DNA from: JAHEDH01 sp963745865
Lineage (GTDB): Bacteria; Actinomycetota; Acidimicrobiia; Spongiisociales; ZC4RG35
Reading direction: 5' to 3'
Assembly (NCBI GenBank): GCA_963745865.1
Contig: CAVUYZ010000002.1
Coordinates: 434,001-498,000, forward strand
DNA: 64,000 bases
The number at the start of each line of letters is the position of its first letter. The first letter of the stretch is position 1. The position numbers were made by a program, and so were the translations under genes. The notes beneath the pieces were generated by a model. The model had not been told where the DNA came from. It searched no databases and saw only the letters and a list, made by a program, of their open reading frames with translations. Below, one piece after another: positions 44,293 to 52,480 of the stretch.

Positions 44293-45297
44293 ATGAAAAC
44301 GAAGATGATCGCTCTTCTCGCCGTGTTGGCGTTGGTGGTTGCCGCATGTGGCACCGACGACGCCGACTCCGAGACGACCACCACCACCACCTCAGCGGCC
44401 ACTGAGGGCGAGAACGAGCAGATGGAGTCGAACACCATCGTGGACATCGCTGCTGGCGATGCCATGTTCTCGACGCTCGTCACCGCCGTCACCGAAGCAG
44501 GTCTCGTCGAGACCCTGTCCGGAGAGGGCCCGTTCACCGTCTTCGCTCCGACCGACGATGCCTTCGCAGCGCTCCCAGAGGGACTGCTCGACACGGTGCT
44601 CGCCGACCAGGAACTGTTGACCACCATCCTCACCTACCACGTCGTGTCCGGGTCCGTCCTGGCCGCTGATGTCGTCACACTCGATTCCGCTACCACTCTG
44701 CAGGGTGAAGACGTCCAGATCACGGTCGAGGGTGATGCTGTGATGGTGAACGACGCAAACGTCGTCGCTACCGACATCGAGGCATCGAATGGTGTCATCC
44801 ACGTGATCGACTCCGTCCTCCTGCCTCCGAGCGTCGTCGAGATGCTCGCCGCCGATGACATGGGCGACGAGGAGATGGCTGCCGACGCCATGAACATCAT
44901 CGAGACCGCCGAAGCGGCCGGTGACTTCACCACGCTGCTCACCGCTGTCGAGGTTGCCGGGTTGACCGACACGCTCGCCACCGACGGTCCGTTCACGCTG
45001 TTCGCCCCGACCGATGCGGCATTCGCTGCGGTCGACGAGGACACGCTCAACGGGCTGCTCGCAGATCCCGAGGCACTGGCGCAGGTGCTCCTCTATCACG
45101 TGGTCGATGGCGAGGTCTACGCCTCCGACGTCGTGACGCTGGAGTCCGCCGCCACGCTCCAGGGCTCTGATGTCGAGATCACCGTCGACGGGGACACCGT
45201 CATGATCAACGGTGCGACTGTCGTCATCACCGACATCATGACCTCCAACGGCGTCATCCACGTGATCGACGCAGTGCTGCTTCCTCCCAGCAACTGA
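44293..45297 (+). CDS. Secreted lipoprotein with two fasciclin (FAS1) domains
   Basis: Surface lipoprotein, 334 aa. The signal peptide ends in the lipobox LVVAAC with the modified cysteine at residue 19, followed by a Thr-rich linker. Two FAS1 repeats occupy about 50-182 and 208-332. Each has the FAS1 blocks GPFTVFAPTDDAFAALP and LTYHVVSG in the first, GPFTLFAPTDAAFAAVD and LLYHVVDG in the second, both ending NGVIHVID.VLLPPS. FAS1 proteins usually mediate adhesion. ATG 44293 has AAGGAGAA 7 nt upstream. Placed directly after the two-component system and closed by a strong terminator. Confidence 0.92.
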   Translation: MKTKMIALLAVLALVVAACGTDDADSETTTTTTSAATEGENEQMESNTIVDIAAGDAMFSTLVTAVTEAGLVETLSGEGPFTVFAPTDDAFAALPEGLLDTVLADQELLTTILTYHVVSGSVLAADVVTLDSATTLQGEDVQITVEGDAVMVNDANVVATDIEASNGVIHVIDSVLLPPSVVEMLAADDMGDEEMAADAMNIIETAEAAGDFTTLLTAVEVAGLTDTLATDGPFTLFAPTDAAFAAVDEDTLNGLLADPEALAQVLLYHVVDGEVYASDVVTLESAATLQGSDVEITVDGDTVMINGATVVITDIMTSNGVIHVIDAVLLPPSN

Positions 45298-45314
45298 CCC
45301 GATCGCGACCCACG

Positions 45315-45343
45315 AAAGGGCGGCCCAGCCCGGGCCGCCCTTT
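45315..45343 (+). terminator. Rho-independent-type terminator after the fasciclin gene
   Basis: AAAGGGCGGCCC (45315-45326) and GGGCCGCCCTTT (45332-45343) form a perfect 12-bp stem with a 5-nt loop, 18 bases after the stop. The descending arm ends in TTT, followed by CACGC. It separates the two-component/fasciclin unit from the repeat cluster and trpC. Confidence 0.8.
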
Positions 45344-45361
45344 CACGCGCCCGTTCGTCGG

Positions 45362-45413
45362 AATCCCCCTTGCCGTGCTGGCGCACGCCTGTTCCCCCGA
45401 GGGGGAACAAACA
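45362..45413 (-). repeat. Palindromic repeat, copy 3 (inverted)
   Basis: Inverted copy: read on the reverse strand it begins TGTTTGTTCCCCC, pairs with GGGGGAAC, and has GGCGTGCGCCAGCACG as stem 2. Stem 1 carries a T-A pair where other copies have C-G, a compensated change. Confidence 0.8.
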
Positions 45414-45421
45414 GATACCGC

Positions 45422-45453
45422 ATTGTTTGTCCCGCCTCCCTTGGCGTGTTCGT
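45422..45453 (+). repeat. Palindromic repeat, degenerate or chimeric copy
   Basis: TTGTTTGTCCC followed by GCCTCCCTTGGCGTG. It looks like the left end of one orientation joined to part of the other, as expected if copies recombine. Too short to fold as a full unit. Confidence 0.5.
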
Positions 45454-45456
45454 TCG

Positions 45457-45514
45457 TTGTTTGTCCCTCCGGAGGGGGGACGGGGTTCGTCTCTGCGAAC
45501 CCAGGGGGGCGTTG
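45457..45514 (+). repeat. Palindromic repeat, copy 4
   Basis: Direct copy: TTGTTTGT, stem 1 GTCCCTCC/GGAGGGGGGAC, stem 2 GGGTTCG/CGAACCC, then AGGGGGGCGTTG. Stem 2 has G-C where copy 2 has C-G at the second pair, another compensated change. Confidence 0.85.
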
Positions 45515-45523
45515 TTGAGAACG

Positions 45524-45574
45524 AATCCCCCTTGGCGTGCTGGCGCACGCCTGTTCCCCCCGGGGGAACAAACA
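45524..45574 (-). repeat. Palindromic repeat, copy 5 (inverted)
   Basis: Inverted copy, nearly identical to copy 3: GGCGTGCTGGCGCACGCC core and GTTCCCCC/GGGGGAAC stem. It sits between copies 4 and 6. Confidence 0.8.
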
Positions 45575-45582
45575 ATCACACC

Positions 45583-45638
45583 TGTTTGTCCCTCCGGAGG
45601 GGGGACGGGGTTCGTCTTACGAACCCAGGGGGGCGTTG
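45583..45638 (+). repeat. Palindromic repeat, copy 6
   Basis: Direct copy almost identical to copy 4 (stem 1 GTCCCTCC/GGAGGGGGGAC, stem 2 GGGTTCG/CGAACCC). It ends 53 bases before the trpC start. Confidence 0.85.
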
Positions 45639-45691
45639 TGGGGCCCGGGGTGCATTCCGCAGAGGGTGGGGGGAGTCCTACCATTCCGGGG

Positions 45692-46459
45692 ATGCTGGAC
45701 CAGATCGTTGCGGATACGCAGGTGCGCCTCGAGACGCTGCGTTCGGACGCGTCCGGGATTCGCCGAAATGCGCTTGGTTCGGAACTGGCTCCCAGCCTTC
45801 TCGAGGCGCTGTCGGCGCCCGGACTGTCGGTCATCGCAGAGGTGAAGCGACGCTCGCCGAGTCGGGGCGATCTCGCTCCAGAACTCGACCCGTCGCTCCA
45901 GTCCAAGCGATACGTCGAGGGCGGTGCCGCTGCCATCTCCGTCCTCACCGAGCCAGTGCACTTCCACGGATCGAACTCCGATCTCACATCGGTCCGCCGA
46001 GCGGTCGATGTCCCGGTCCTGCGAAAAGACTTCACACTCGACCCGCTCCAGATCTGGGAGGCCCGCGCGATCGGAGCCTCGGCGGTCCTCCTCATCGCGG
46101 CGATCCTCGACGACCAGACGATGAACACCCTGCTGATGACTGCGGTCGAGGCCGGACTCGACGCCGTCGTCGAGGTGCATTCGGTCGACGAGGCCGAGCG
46201 GGTGCTCGCACTGAACCCGACGATCGTCGGCGTGAACAACCGCGACCTGTCGACCTTCGACGTCGACCTGGCCACCGCTGAGAAGATCGCCCCGATGCTC
46301 ATCGATGTGCCTGTCACGATCGGCGAGTCCGGGATCCACTCGGCCGAGGACGCTCACCGCATGTTCGAGGCGGGATACGACGCGGTGCTGGTCGGGGAGT
46401 CGCTGGTGCGATCCGACGATCCGGCAGAACTCATTCGAGCGTTCCGGGGTGCGTCGTGA
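45692..46459 (+). CDS. trpC: Indole-3-glycerol phosphate synthase
   Basis: Ring-closing decarboxylase of tryptophan synthesis, TIM barrel, 255 aa. Active-site blocks are VIAEVKRRSPSRGDL, VPVLRKDFTLDPLQIWEA, AVVEVHSVDEAERVL, GVNNRDLSTFDVD and TIGESGIHSAEDA. ATG 45692 is preceded by TACCAT (45679-45684) at 7 nt, a leaderless-type start. It begins 53 bases after the last palindromic repeat. The stop overlaps trpF as GTGA, so trpCFBA is one operon separated from trpE by about 4.8 kb. Confidence 0.95.
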   Translation: MLDQIVADTQVRLETLRSDASGIRRNALGSELAPSLLEALSAPGLSVIAEVKRRSPSRGDLAPELDPSLQSKRYVEGGAAAISVLTEPVHFHGSNSDLTSVRRAVDVPVLRKDFTLDPLQIWEARAIGASAVLLIAAILDDQTMNTLLMTAVEAGLDAVVEVHSVDEAERVLALNPTIVGVNNRDLSTFDVDLATAEKIAPMLIDVPVTIGESGIHSAEDAHRMFEAGYDAVLVGESLVRSDDPAELIRAFRGAS

Positions 46460-47062
46460 CCTGGGTCAAGATCTGTGGATTGTCGAAGGCTCGCGATATC
46501 AGAGCGGCCGAGGATGCGGGCGCCGACGCTGTCGGCCTGGTGCTCGTGCCCGAGTCGCCGCGGGTGGTGTCGGCGGATCAGGCTGCCGCGCTGGCGTCGG
46601 CGGCCACTGTCGAGACCTTTCTCCTGTTGCGGGACACCACTCCGTCGGAGATGCTGGATCTGGCGTCCTTCATCGGGGTGACCGGGATCCAGCCCTATGG
46701 CGATGGCGTCGACGAGGTCATCGATGCGGCGCTGCGGGCGGGACTCCAGGTGCTGTATCCGATTCCATATCGGCGCCGATCCAGTCACGCTCATGGACGT
46801 CCGTGATGGCGTCATGCCGATCCTGGACACGGCTGATCCCGACCGGGCCGGGGGAACGGGGAAGCGGTTCGATGCCACGCTGGTCGATACGGCAGGCCGG
46901 GATTGGGTCCTGGCGGGAGGTCTTCGGCCGTCCACCGTCGCCGACGCCGTGGCGTCAGCCAAACCATGGGGCGTCGACGTGTCGAGCGGAGTCGAGTCGA
47001 GTCCGGGCGTGAAGGACCCAGCACTGATCACACGATTCATCGAGGAGGCGAAGAGCGCATGA
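46456..47062 (+). CDS. trpF: Phosphoribosylanthranilate isomerase (frameshifted)
   Basis: Isomerase feeding TrpC, about 201 aa after repair. The first part (WVKICGLSKARDIRAAEDAGA) contains the catalytic cysteine of the KICG motif and DAVGLVLVPESPR. The frame breaks at about 46770. Dropping one base gives VLYPIPIGADPVTLMD and leads into LVDTAGRDWVLAGGLRPSTV, VDVSSGVESSPGVKD, with the phosphate-binding GGL and the SSGVE motif. The stop overlaps trpB as ATGA. A functioning trp operon makes a sequence error the most likely explanation. Confidence 0.88.
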
Positions 47063-48243
47063 GCATCCGATTGGAGCGACCCGACGCACAGGGGAGGTTC
47101 GGGGAGTTCGGCGGCCGGTTCGCCCCCGAGACGCTGATGCCCGCCCTGGAGGAAACCGAGGCCGCATTCGACGAGGCCTGGGCGGACCCGGCATTCACCG
47201 ACGAGTTCCACCGGATCCTCCGTGAGTTCGTCGGCCGACCGACGCCGGTCCATGCCGCACCTCGCATGTCGGAGGAGATCGGCGTCGAGGTGATCCTCAA
47301 ACGCGAGGACCTCGCCCACACCGGTGCCCACAAGATCAACAACGCCATCGGTCAGGGACTGCTGGCGAAGCGCATGGGCAAGTCGAAGATCATCGCCGAG
47401 ACGGGAGCGGGTCAGCACGGGGTCGCAACCGCAACGGCTGCTGCGTTCCTGGGACTCGAGTGCAAGGTCTACATGGGTGCAGTCGACATCGAGCGTCAGG
47501 CGCTCAACGTCCTGAGGATGGAGATCCTCGGAACCGAGGTCATTCCGGTGACGAGCGGAGCCGGGACGCTCAAGGACGCCGTCTCCGAGGCGATGCGCGC
47601 CTGGGTCACGACCGTCGACGACAGCCATTACATCATCGGCTCGGTGGTGGGGCCTCATCCGTTCCCGTACATGGTGCGCGAGTTCCAGAAGGTGATCGGT
47701 GAGGAGATCCTCAGCCAGATGGAGGGCAACCTGCCCGATGTCGCGGTCGCCTGTGTGGGCGGCGGGTCGAATGCGATGGGGATGTTCTTCCCGCTGGCCG
47801 GTACCGGCGTCGACCTCGTTGGCGTCGAGGCGGCCGGCGAAGGCATCGAGACGGGGAGGCACGGCGCATCGATCACTGCCGGTGTGCCAGGCGTTCTGCA
47901 CGGGACGCGGACGCTCATGCTCCAGGATGCCGACGGCCAGGTGCAGGAGGCACATTCCATCTCCGCAGGCCTCGACTACCCGGGTGTGGGGCCCGAACAT
48001 GCCTACTTCGCGACCACCGGGCTCGCCCGATACGTGTCGGTCAGCGACGACGCCGCACTCGAGGGGGTTTATCTGCTGGCCCGAACCGAGGGCATCATCC
48101 CCGCCCTCGAATCTGCCCACGCCGCCATCTGGATCAAGCAGGCGGCCCCCGAGCTGGCCGGGAAGCGGGTGCTGTTGAACGTCTCGGGGCGGGGCGACAA
48201 GGACGTCGAACAGATCGGTCGTTTCCGGAAGGAGCGGTTCTGA
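47059..48243 (+). CDS. trpB: Tryptophan synthase beta chain
   Basis: PLP enzyme joining indole and serine, 394 aa. The PLP lysine is Lys92 in REDLAHTGAHKINNAIGQG, with GRFAPETLMPAL at the N-terminus, the substrate loop AETGAGQHGVATATA, and the phosphate-binding glycines VGGGSNAMGMF. The C-terminal SGRGDKDV motif is intact. The start overlaps trpF (ATGA) and the stop shares a base with trpA (TGATG). This is the TrpB1 form that pairs with TrpA. Confidence 0.97.
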   Translation: MSIRLERPDAQGRFGEFGGRFAPETLMPALEETEAAFDEAWADPAFTDEFHRILREFVGRPTPVHAAPRMSEEIGVEVILKREDLAHTGAHKINNAIGQGLLAKRMGKSKIIAETGAGQHGVATATAAAFLGLECKVYMGAVDIERQALNVLRMEILGTEVIPVTSGAGTLKDAVSEAMRAWVTTVDDSHYIIGSVVGPHPFPYMVREFQKVIGEEILSQMEGNLPDVAVACVGGGSNAMGMFFPLAGTGVDLVGVEAAGEGIETGRHGASITAGVPGVLHGTRTLMLQDADGQVQEAHSISAGLDYPGVGPEHAYFATTGLARYVSVSDDAALEGVYLLARTEGIIPALESAHAAIWIKQAAPELAGKRVLLNVSGRGDKDVEQIGRFRKERF

Positions 48244-49043
48244 TGGGCCGCGATGCGATCCGGGCGATGTTCACCGACGCCAAGGCCGAGGGCCGGGCGG
48301 CGTTCCTTCCGTTCATGACGGCCGGCCTCCCCAACCCTGCAGAGTCGCCGTCGTTGTTCGCGGCGATGGCCGATGCGGGCGCCGACGGGTTCGAGGTTGG
48401 CATCCCCTACACCGATCCTCTGATGGACGGGCCGGTCATCCAGAAGGGCAGCGACACCGCGATCGCAGCCGGTGCCACGCTCGATGTCAGCCTCGGGATC
48501 CTCGGCACGGTGGCCGGCTCCGGACGGCCCACCCTGGCGATGACGTATGTGAATCCGGTGTTCCGGCGGGGCATCGACCGTTTCTGTGAGGATCTGGCCA
48601 ACATCGGTGCTGACGGAATCATCGTTCCCGATCTACCGGTCGACGAGTCACTCCCGCTCCGGCGGGCCGCCGAGCGGTACGGGCTCGGTGTGGTGTTGTT
48701 CGTCGCGCCGACCTCGCATCCTGCGCGGATCGCCGCGGTGGCCGAGGCTGATCCTGTGTTCATCTACGCCGTCGCCGAGATGGGCGTGACCGGAGAGCGG
48801 GCGGCGTCCGGCAACCACATGGAGGCGATCGCCGAGCGGGTCAGAGCCGTGACCGATGCGCCGATCGTCGCCGGGGTGGGTATCTCGAATGCGGAGCAGG
48901 CAGCCGCAGCGGGGAAGATCGCAGACGGGGTGATCGTCGGCTCGGCGCTCGTCCGGCGGGTCCTCGACGCTCCGACTCCGGACGACGCCCGAACGTCGGT
49001 GGCTTCGTTGGTGGACGAGATCTCTCGAGCCCTCAGGCGCTGA
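48243..49043 (+). CDS. trpA: Tryptophan synthase alpha chain
   Basis: Cleaves indole-3-glycerol phosphate to indole, 266 aa, forming the alpha-beta complex with TrpB. The catalytic pair is Glu51 and Asp62 in FEVGIPYTDPLMDGPVIQKG. Other blocks are MTYVNPVFRRG, GIIVPDLPVDES, LFVAPTS and GVGISNAEQAAA. It closes the trpCFBA operon. No terminator is obvious directly after it; the next structure is the inverted-repeat element at 49199. Confidence 0.96.
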   Translation: MGRDAIRAMFTDAKAEGRAAFLPFMTAGLPNPAESPSLFAAMADAGADGFEVGIPYTDPLMDGPVIQKGSDTAIAAGATLDVSLGILGTVAGSGRPTLAMTYVNPVFRRGIDRFCEDLANIGADGIIVPDLPVDESLPLRRAAERYGLGVVLFVAPTSHPARIAAVAEADPVFIYAVAEMGVTGERAASGNHMEAIAERVRAVTDAPIVAGVGISNAEQAAAAGKIADGVIVGSALVRRVLDAPTPDDARTSVASLVDEISRALRR

Positions 49044-49198
49044 CCCGACTCCAACAGCTTGGGCGTCGACGCAGGTCGCGAATTCTCGACGTCGCATTCG
49101 TGAAACGTCTGCGGGCGTCCTGATACCTCTTGATTGCAGCCGGGGTTGGATCCCCGACGAACGTCGGTCGAGAACCGCACGCTGCCGAGTGCCAATAC

Positions 49199-49295
49199 GC
49201 AACGGTCACCGATGGTGTGACTGCTTTCCTCAGCCTGGGAGTGGGGGGAGTGGGGATGCGGCAGAGGAAATGTGTGCAGTCTCGGTGACCGTTGC
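49199..49295. repeat. 97-nt bulged hairpin element with G-rich loop
   Basis: Outer arms GCAACGGTCACCGA (49199-49212) and TCGGTGACCGTTGC (49282-49295) are perfectly complementary. Inside them GACTGC pairs with GCAGTC and TTTCCTC with GAGGAAA, with a 6-nt bulge on the left and a 5-nt bulge on the right, making about 27 bp. The loop is 32 nt and contains GGGAGTGGGGGGAGTGGGG. It occupies most of the 320-base gap between trpA and the tRNA and encodes no protein. Possible transcript of an ncRNA, a mobile-element remnant, or a terminator. Confidence 0.55.
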
Positions 49296-49364
49296 TCCGC
49301 GCACAATACTGACTAGTTACTTCGGTTTGGTGGATTCCCGCGAATTCGCAGAAGAATTGATTCG

Positions 49365-49449
49365 TACCGGAGGTGGGACTCGAACCCACAAGCCCTCAGA
49401 GGACGCGAGATTTTGAGTCTCGTGCGTTTGCCAATTCCGCCACTCCGGC
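49365..49449 (-). tRNA. tRNA-Leu (anticodon CAA)
   Basis: On the reverse strand a class II tRNA of 85 nt is complete. The acceptor arm GCCGGAG pairs with CTCCGGT, the anticodon arm CGAGA-CTCAAAA-TCTCG gives anticodon CAA (reads UUG), there is a long variable arm, and the T arm is GTGGG-TTCGAGT-CCCAC. CCA is not encoded. It is convergent with trpA and divergent from the gene at 49569. Confidence 0.93.
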
Positions 49450-49568
49450 TCGAAGAGAGCAGTCTACCCGCCGTGTCCGGAAGCGAGTCGTGGTCCGTTC
49501 GGCCGAGGCGATCCTGCGTCGGCGTCCCCCGATGTGTGGGTTGAGCGTCTGCGCGTATGCTCTTGGCG

Positions 49569-49841
49569 ATGGGTCGTGTGGCGAAACAGCTCTTCAAGAT
49601 CGCAGATCAACTCGTCGAACTGGACGAGGAGCATCACCGTGTCGAATCCGAACTCGCATATCACCGCCTCATCGACGACGACGCCCAGCGTGACGCAGCC
49701 GTGTCTGGAGCGCAGGCCGATCGTCTCGAGGCATCCGCCACATCGAAGGACGTTTCCCGGTTCGAGAAGCGCCTGCGAGAGATCGCAGCGAAGCGCGAGA
49801 AGTTGCACATGAAGCGCGCCCGACTGCTCGACAAGCTGTGA
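49569..49841 (+). CDS. Hypothetical coiled-coil protein
   Basis: 90-residue, highly charged protein that is almost entirely helical. It has MGRVAKQLFKIADQLVELDE, then long heptad-like stretches (HHRVESELAYHRLIDDDAQR, RFEKRLREIAAKREKLHMKR). TATGCT (49556-49561) lies 7 nt before ATG 49569, so translation probably starts at the 5' end of a leaderless mRNA. An in-frame ATG at 49557 is inside that box and therefore less likely. No family is recognised. polA starts 22 bases downstream without its own ribosome site, suggesting co-transcription. Confidence 0.65.
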   Translation: MGRVAKQLFKIADQLVELDEEHHRVESELAYHRLIDDDAQRDAAVSGAQADRLEASATSKDVSRFEKRLREIAAKREKLHMKRARLLDKL

Positions 49842-49863
49842 TCCCCGTGTCGTTTCCGTTCTG

Positions 49864-52480
49864 ATGCCAACGCTCGCTCTTCTCGACGGCCACTCACTGG
49901 CCTATCGCGCCTTCTTTGCGTTGCCCGAAGACCTCGCAACCAGCTCCGGTCAGGTCACCAACGCCGCATACGGATTCACCCGGATGCTGGTCAAGCTGCT
50001 CGGCGATCATCATCCCGACGCGGTCGCAGTTGCCTGGGACGTGTCCCGCCAGACCTTCCGGAGTGCGGAATACCCCGAATACAAAGCGCAGCGGTCGGCC
50101 GCCCCCGACACGTTCAAGAGCCAGTTGCCACTCATCCGTGAGGTGCTCGACGCGCTCTCGATTCGGCAACTGCAGATGGAGGGCTTCGAGGCCGACGACG
50201 TGATCGCCTCGCTTGCCGAGCAGGCGACGGCCGAGGGTTGGAAGGTGCTGGTGGTCACCGGCGATCGGGATTCGTTCCAGTTGATCGACGACGACGTCAC
50301 CGTCCTCTACACCCGGCGCGGGATCACCGACGTGGTTCGGGCGGATGCGGCCTATGTGGAGGAGAAGTACGGCATCCGACCCGACCAGTACGTCGAGTAC
50401 GCCGCAATGCGCGGCGACAACTCCGACAACCTCCCGGGCGTGCCCGGTGTGGGAGAGAAGACCGCCGCCAAGCTCCTCAACGCCTACGGGTCGCTGGAAG
50501 GCATCTTCGCCGCGATCGAGGATCAGACGCCGAAGTTGAGCGAGAACCTCGAGGCGAGCCAGGACCAGGTGATGCTCAACCGGAAGCTGATGAAGCTGGT
50601 CGACGATCTCGATCTCGATGTGAAGCCGTGCCGAGTTCACGCGCGGCGATTGGGATCGGGCGCAAGCCAAGGAGCTGTTCGTCAGTCTCGAGTTCCATTC
50701 GCTGTGGGAGGATCTCCTCGCCGTCCAGCCCGGATCAGAGGTTTCGACCGAGCTGATCGACGCGGAAGGTTCGGTTGCGACATCCGAGGGATCGGTGGCT
50801 GATCTCGCCGGCGACCGGCTGGTGATCGACTGGGTCGACCAGGGCGGCTTCACCGGGATTGCGGTCTTGACGAGCGATGCGACCGCCTCGCTGGTTTCGG
50901 TGGACGATCTGGAACCGTTGCGCCAGGTCCTTGCCGACCCCGATGTCCCCAAGATCGTCCATCACGGCAAGCCACTGGTCAAACGGCTGTTCGAGATGGG
51001 GTTCACGATCAGGGGACTCGGGTTCGACACAGCATTGGCGGCCTACGTCGTCAACCCTGCCACCCGCGCCTACGACCTGGCGGAGGTGGCGTTCAAGTTC
51101 CTCGGTCTCGAGTTGGAGTCGCCGGACGCCGAGGAGCAGGGCTCACAGGGCCAGGGCGCATTCGATTTCTCCGAGGGACCCGATCTCGAGTCGGCGGCCA
51201 GGCGGGTGGTCGCCATCGACCGACTCTCGGTCCAGCTCGCCACCGAGCTGGAAGACCGGGACGAGCTCGATCTCTTCACCGAGATCGAGCTGCCGCTGAT
51301 CCTCACCCTCGCCCACATGGAGGAGACCGGGATCAGCATCGACCGGCCGTATCTCGAAGCGCTGGGGGAGCGGCTGCGAGAGGAACTGGCCGAGCTGGAG
51401 AAGAAGATCCACGAGCTCAACGGCGAGCCATTCAACGTGAACTCGACCGACCAGCTTCGTCATGTGCTCTTCGAGCGGCTCGGCCTCCCGATCTCCAAGA
51501 AGACGTCGACGGGCAAGCCCTCGACCGATGCCAGCGTGCTCGAGAAGCTCGACCATCCGCTCGTCGACCACCTGCTGAAGTATCGAGAGCTCGAGAAGCT
51601 GCGAAGCACCTACGTCGACGGATACCTGCCGTTGATCCGCGAGGACGGGCGGATCCACACCACGTTCAATCAGATGGCGGCTGCCACCGGACGGCTCTCA
51701 TCGGAGGAGCCCAATCTCCAGAACATCCCGGTGCGGTCGGAGTCGGGCATGCTGATCCGGAGGGCGTTCATCCCCGAGGAGGGCTGGTCGTTCGTCGTCG
51801 CCGACTACTCCCAGATCGAGCTGCGGGTGCTCGCCCACATGTCGAGTGACGCCGGGCTGCTGGAGGCGTTCCGCAGCGGCCAGGACATCCACACGGCCAC
51901 CGCCGCCAGGGTCTTCGACATCCGCGACGAGCTGGTGACTTCGGAGATGCGTCGCAGGGCCAAGGTCATCAACTTCGGCCTGCTCTACGGGATGGAAGCC
52001 TTCGGCCTGGCGCAGCGACTCGACATCGACCGTGACGAGGCCCGTGAGCACATGGATGCCTATTTCTCGCAGTTCCCCGATGTGAAAGCCTTCATGGACG
52101 GGATGGTCACCCAGGCCCGGAGGGTCGGCTACACCGCCACCCTGTTCGGCCGCCGCCGGTATCTGCCCGAGCTCAAGTCCGACAACTTCCGCATCCGCCA
52201 GATGGGCGAGCGAATGGCGCTCAACGCCCCCGTGCAGGGAACCGCCGCCGACATCATCAAGAAGGCGATGATGGCCCTCGAGTCCGAACTGCTCTCAGCC
52301 GGCATGGAGTCAGCCATGCTGCTGCAGATCCACGACGAGCTGATCGTCGAATCCCCGCCCGACGAACTCGAGCAGGCAATCGAGATCACCCGCCAAACCA
52401 TGGAACACATCGTCGACCTCGCCGTCCCCCTCACCGTCGACATCAACACCGGCCAAAACCTCGCCGAAGTAAAGGGCTGA
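49864..52480 (+). CDS. polA: DNA polymerase I (frameshifted)
   Basis: Repair and Okazaki-fragment polymerase, about 871 aa after repair. The 5'-nuclease domain (LLDGHSLAYRAFFALPE, FEADDVIASLAEQA, GDNSDNLPGVPGVGEKTA) ends near residue 256, where the frame breaks at about 50632. One base less gives VKPCEFTRGDWDRAQAKELF. The middle 3'-5' exonuclease-like domain lacks the usual catalytic acids (for example LVIDWVDQGG instead of a DxE), so it is probably inactive as in mycobacteria. The polymerase domain has motif A DYSQIELRVLAHMS, motif B RRRAKVINFGLLYGM and motif C QIHDELIVE. ATG 49864 has no clear ribosome site. Confidence 0.93.

Noticed and set aside
40920..45638. Repeats considered as a CRISPR array
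   Set aside because: The copies are few, in both orientations, at irregular distances, internally palindromic twice over, and no cas genes are near.
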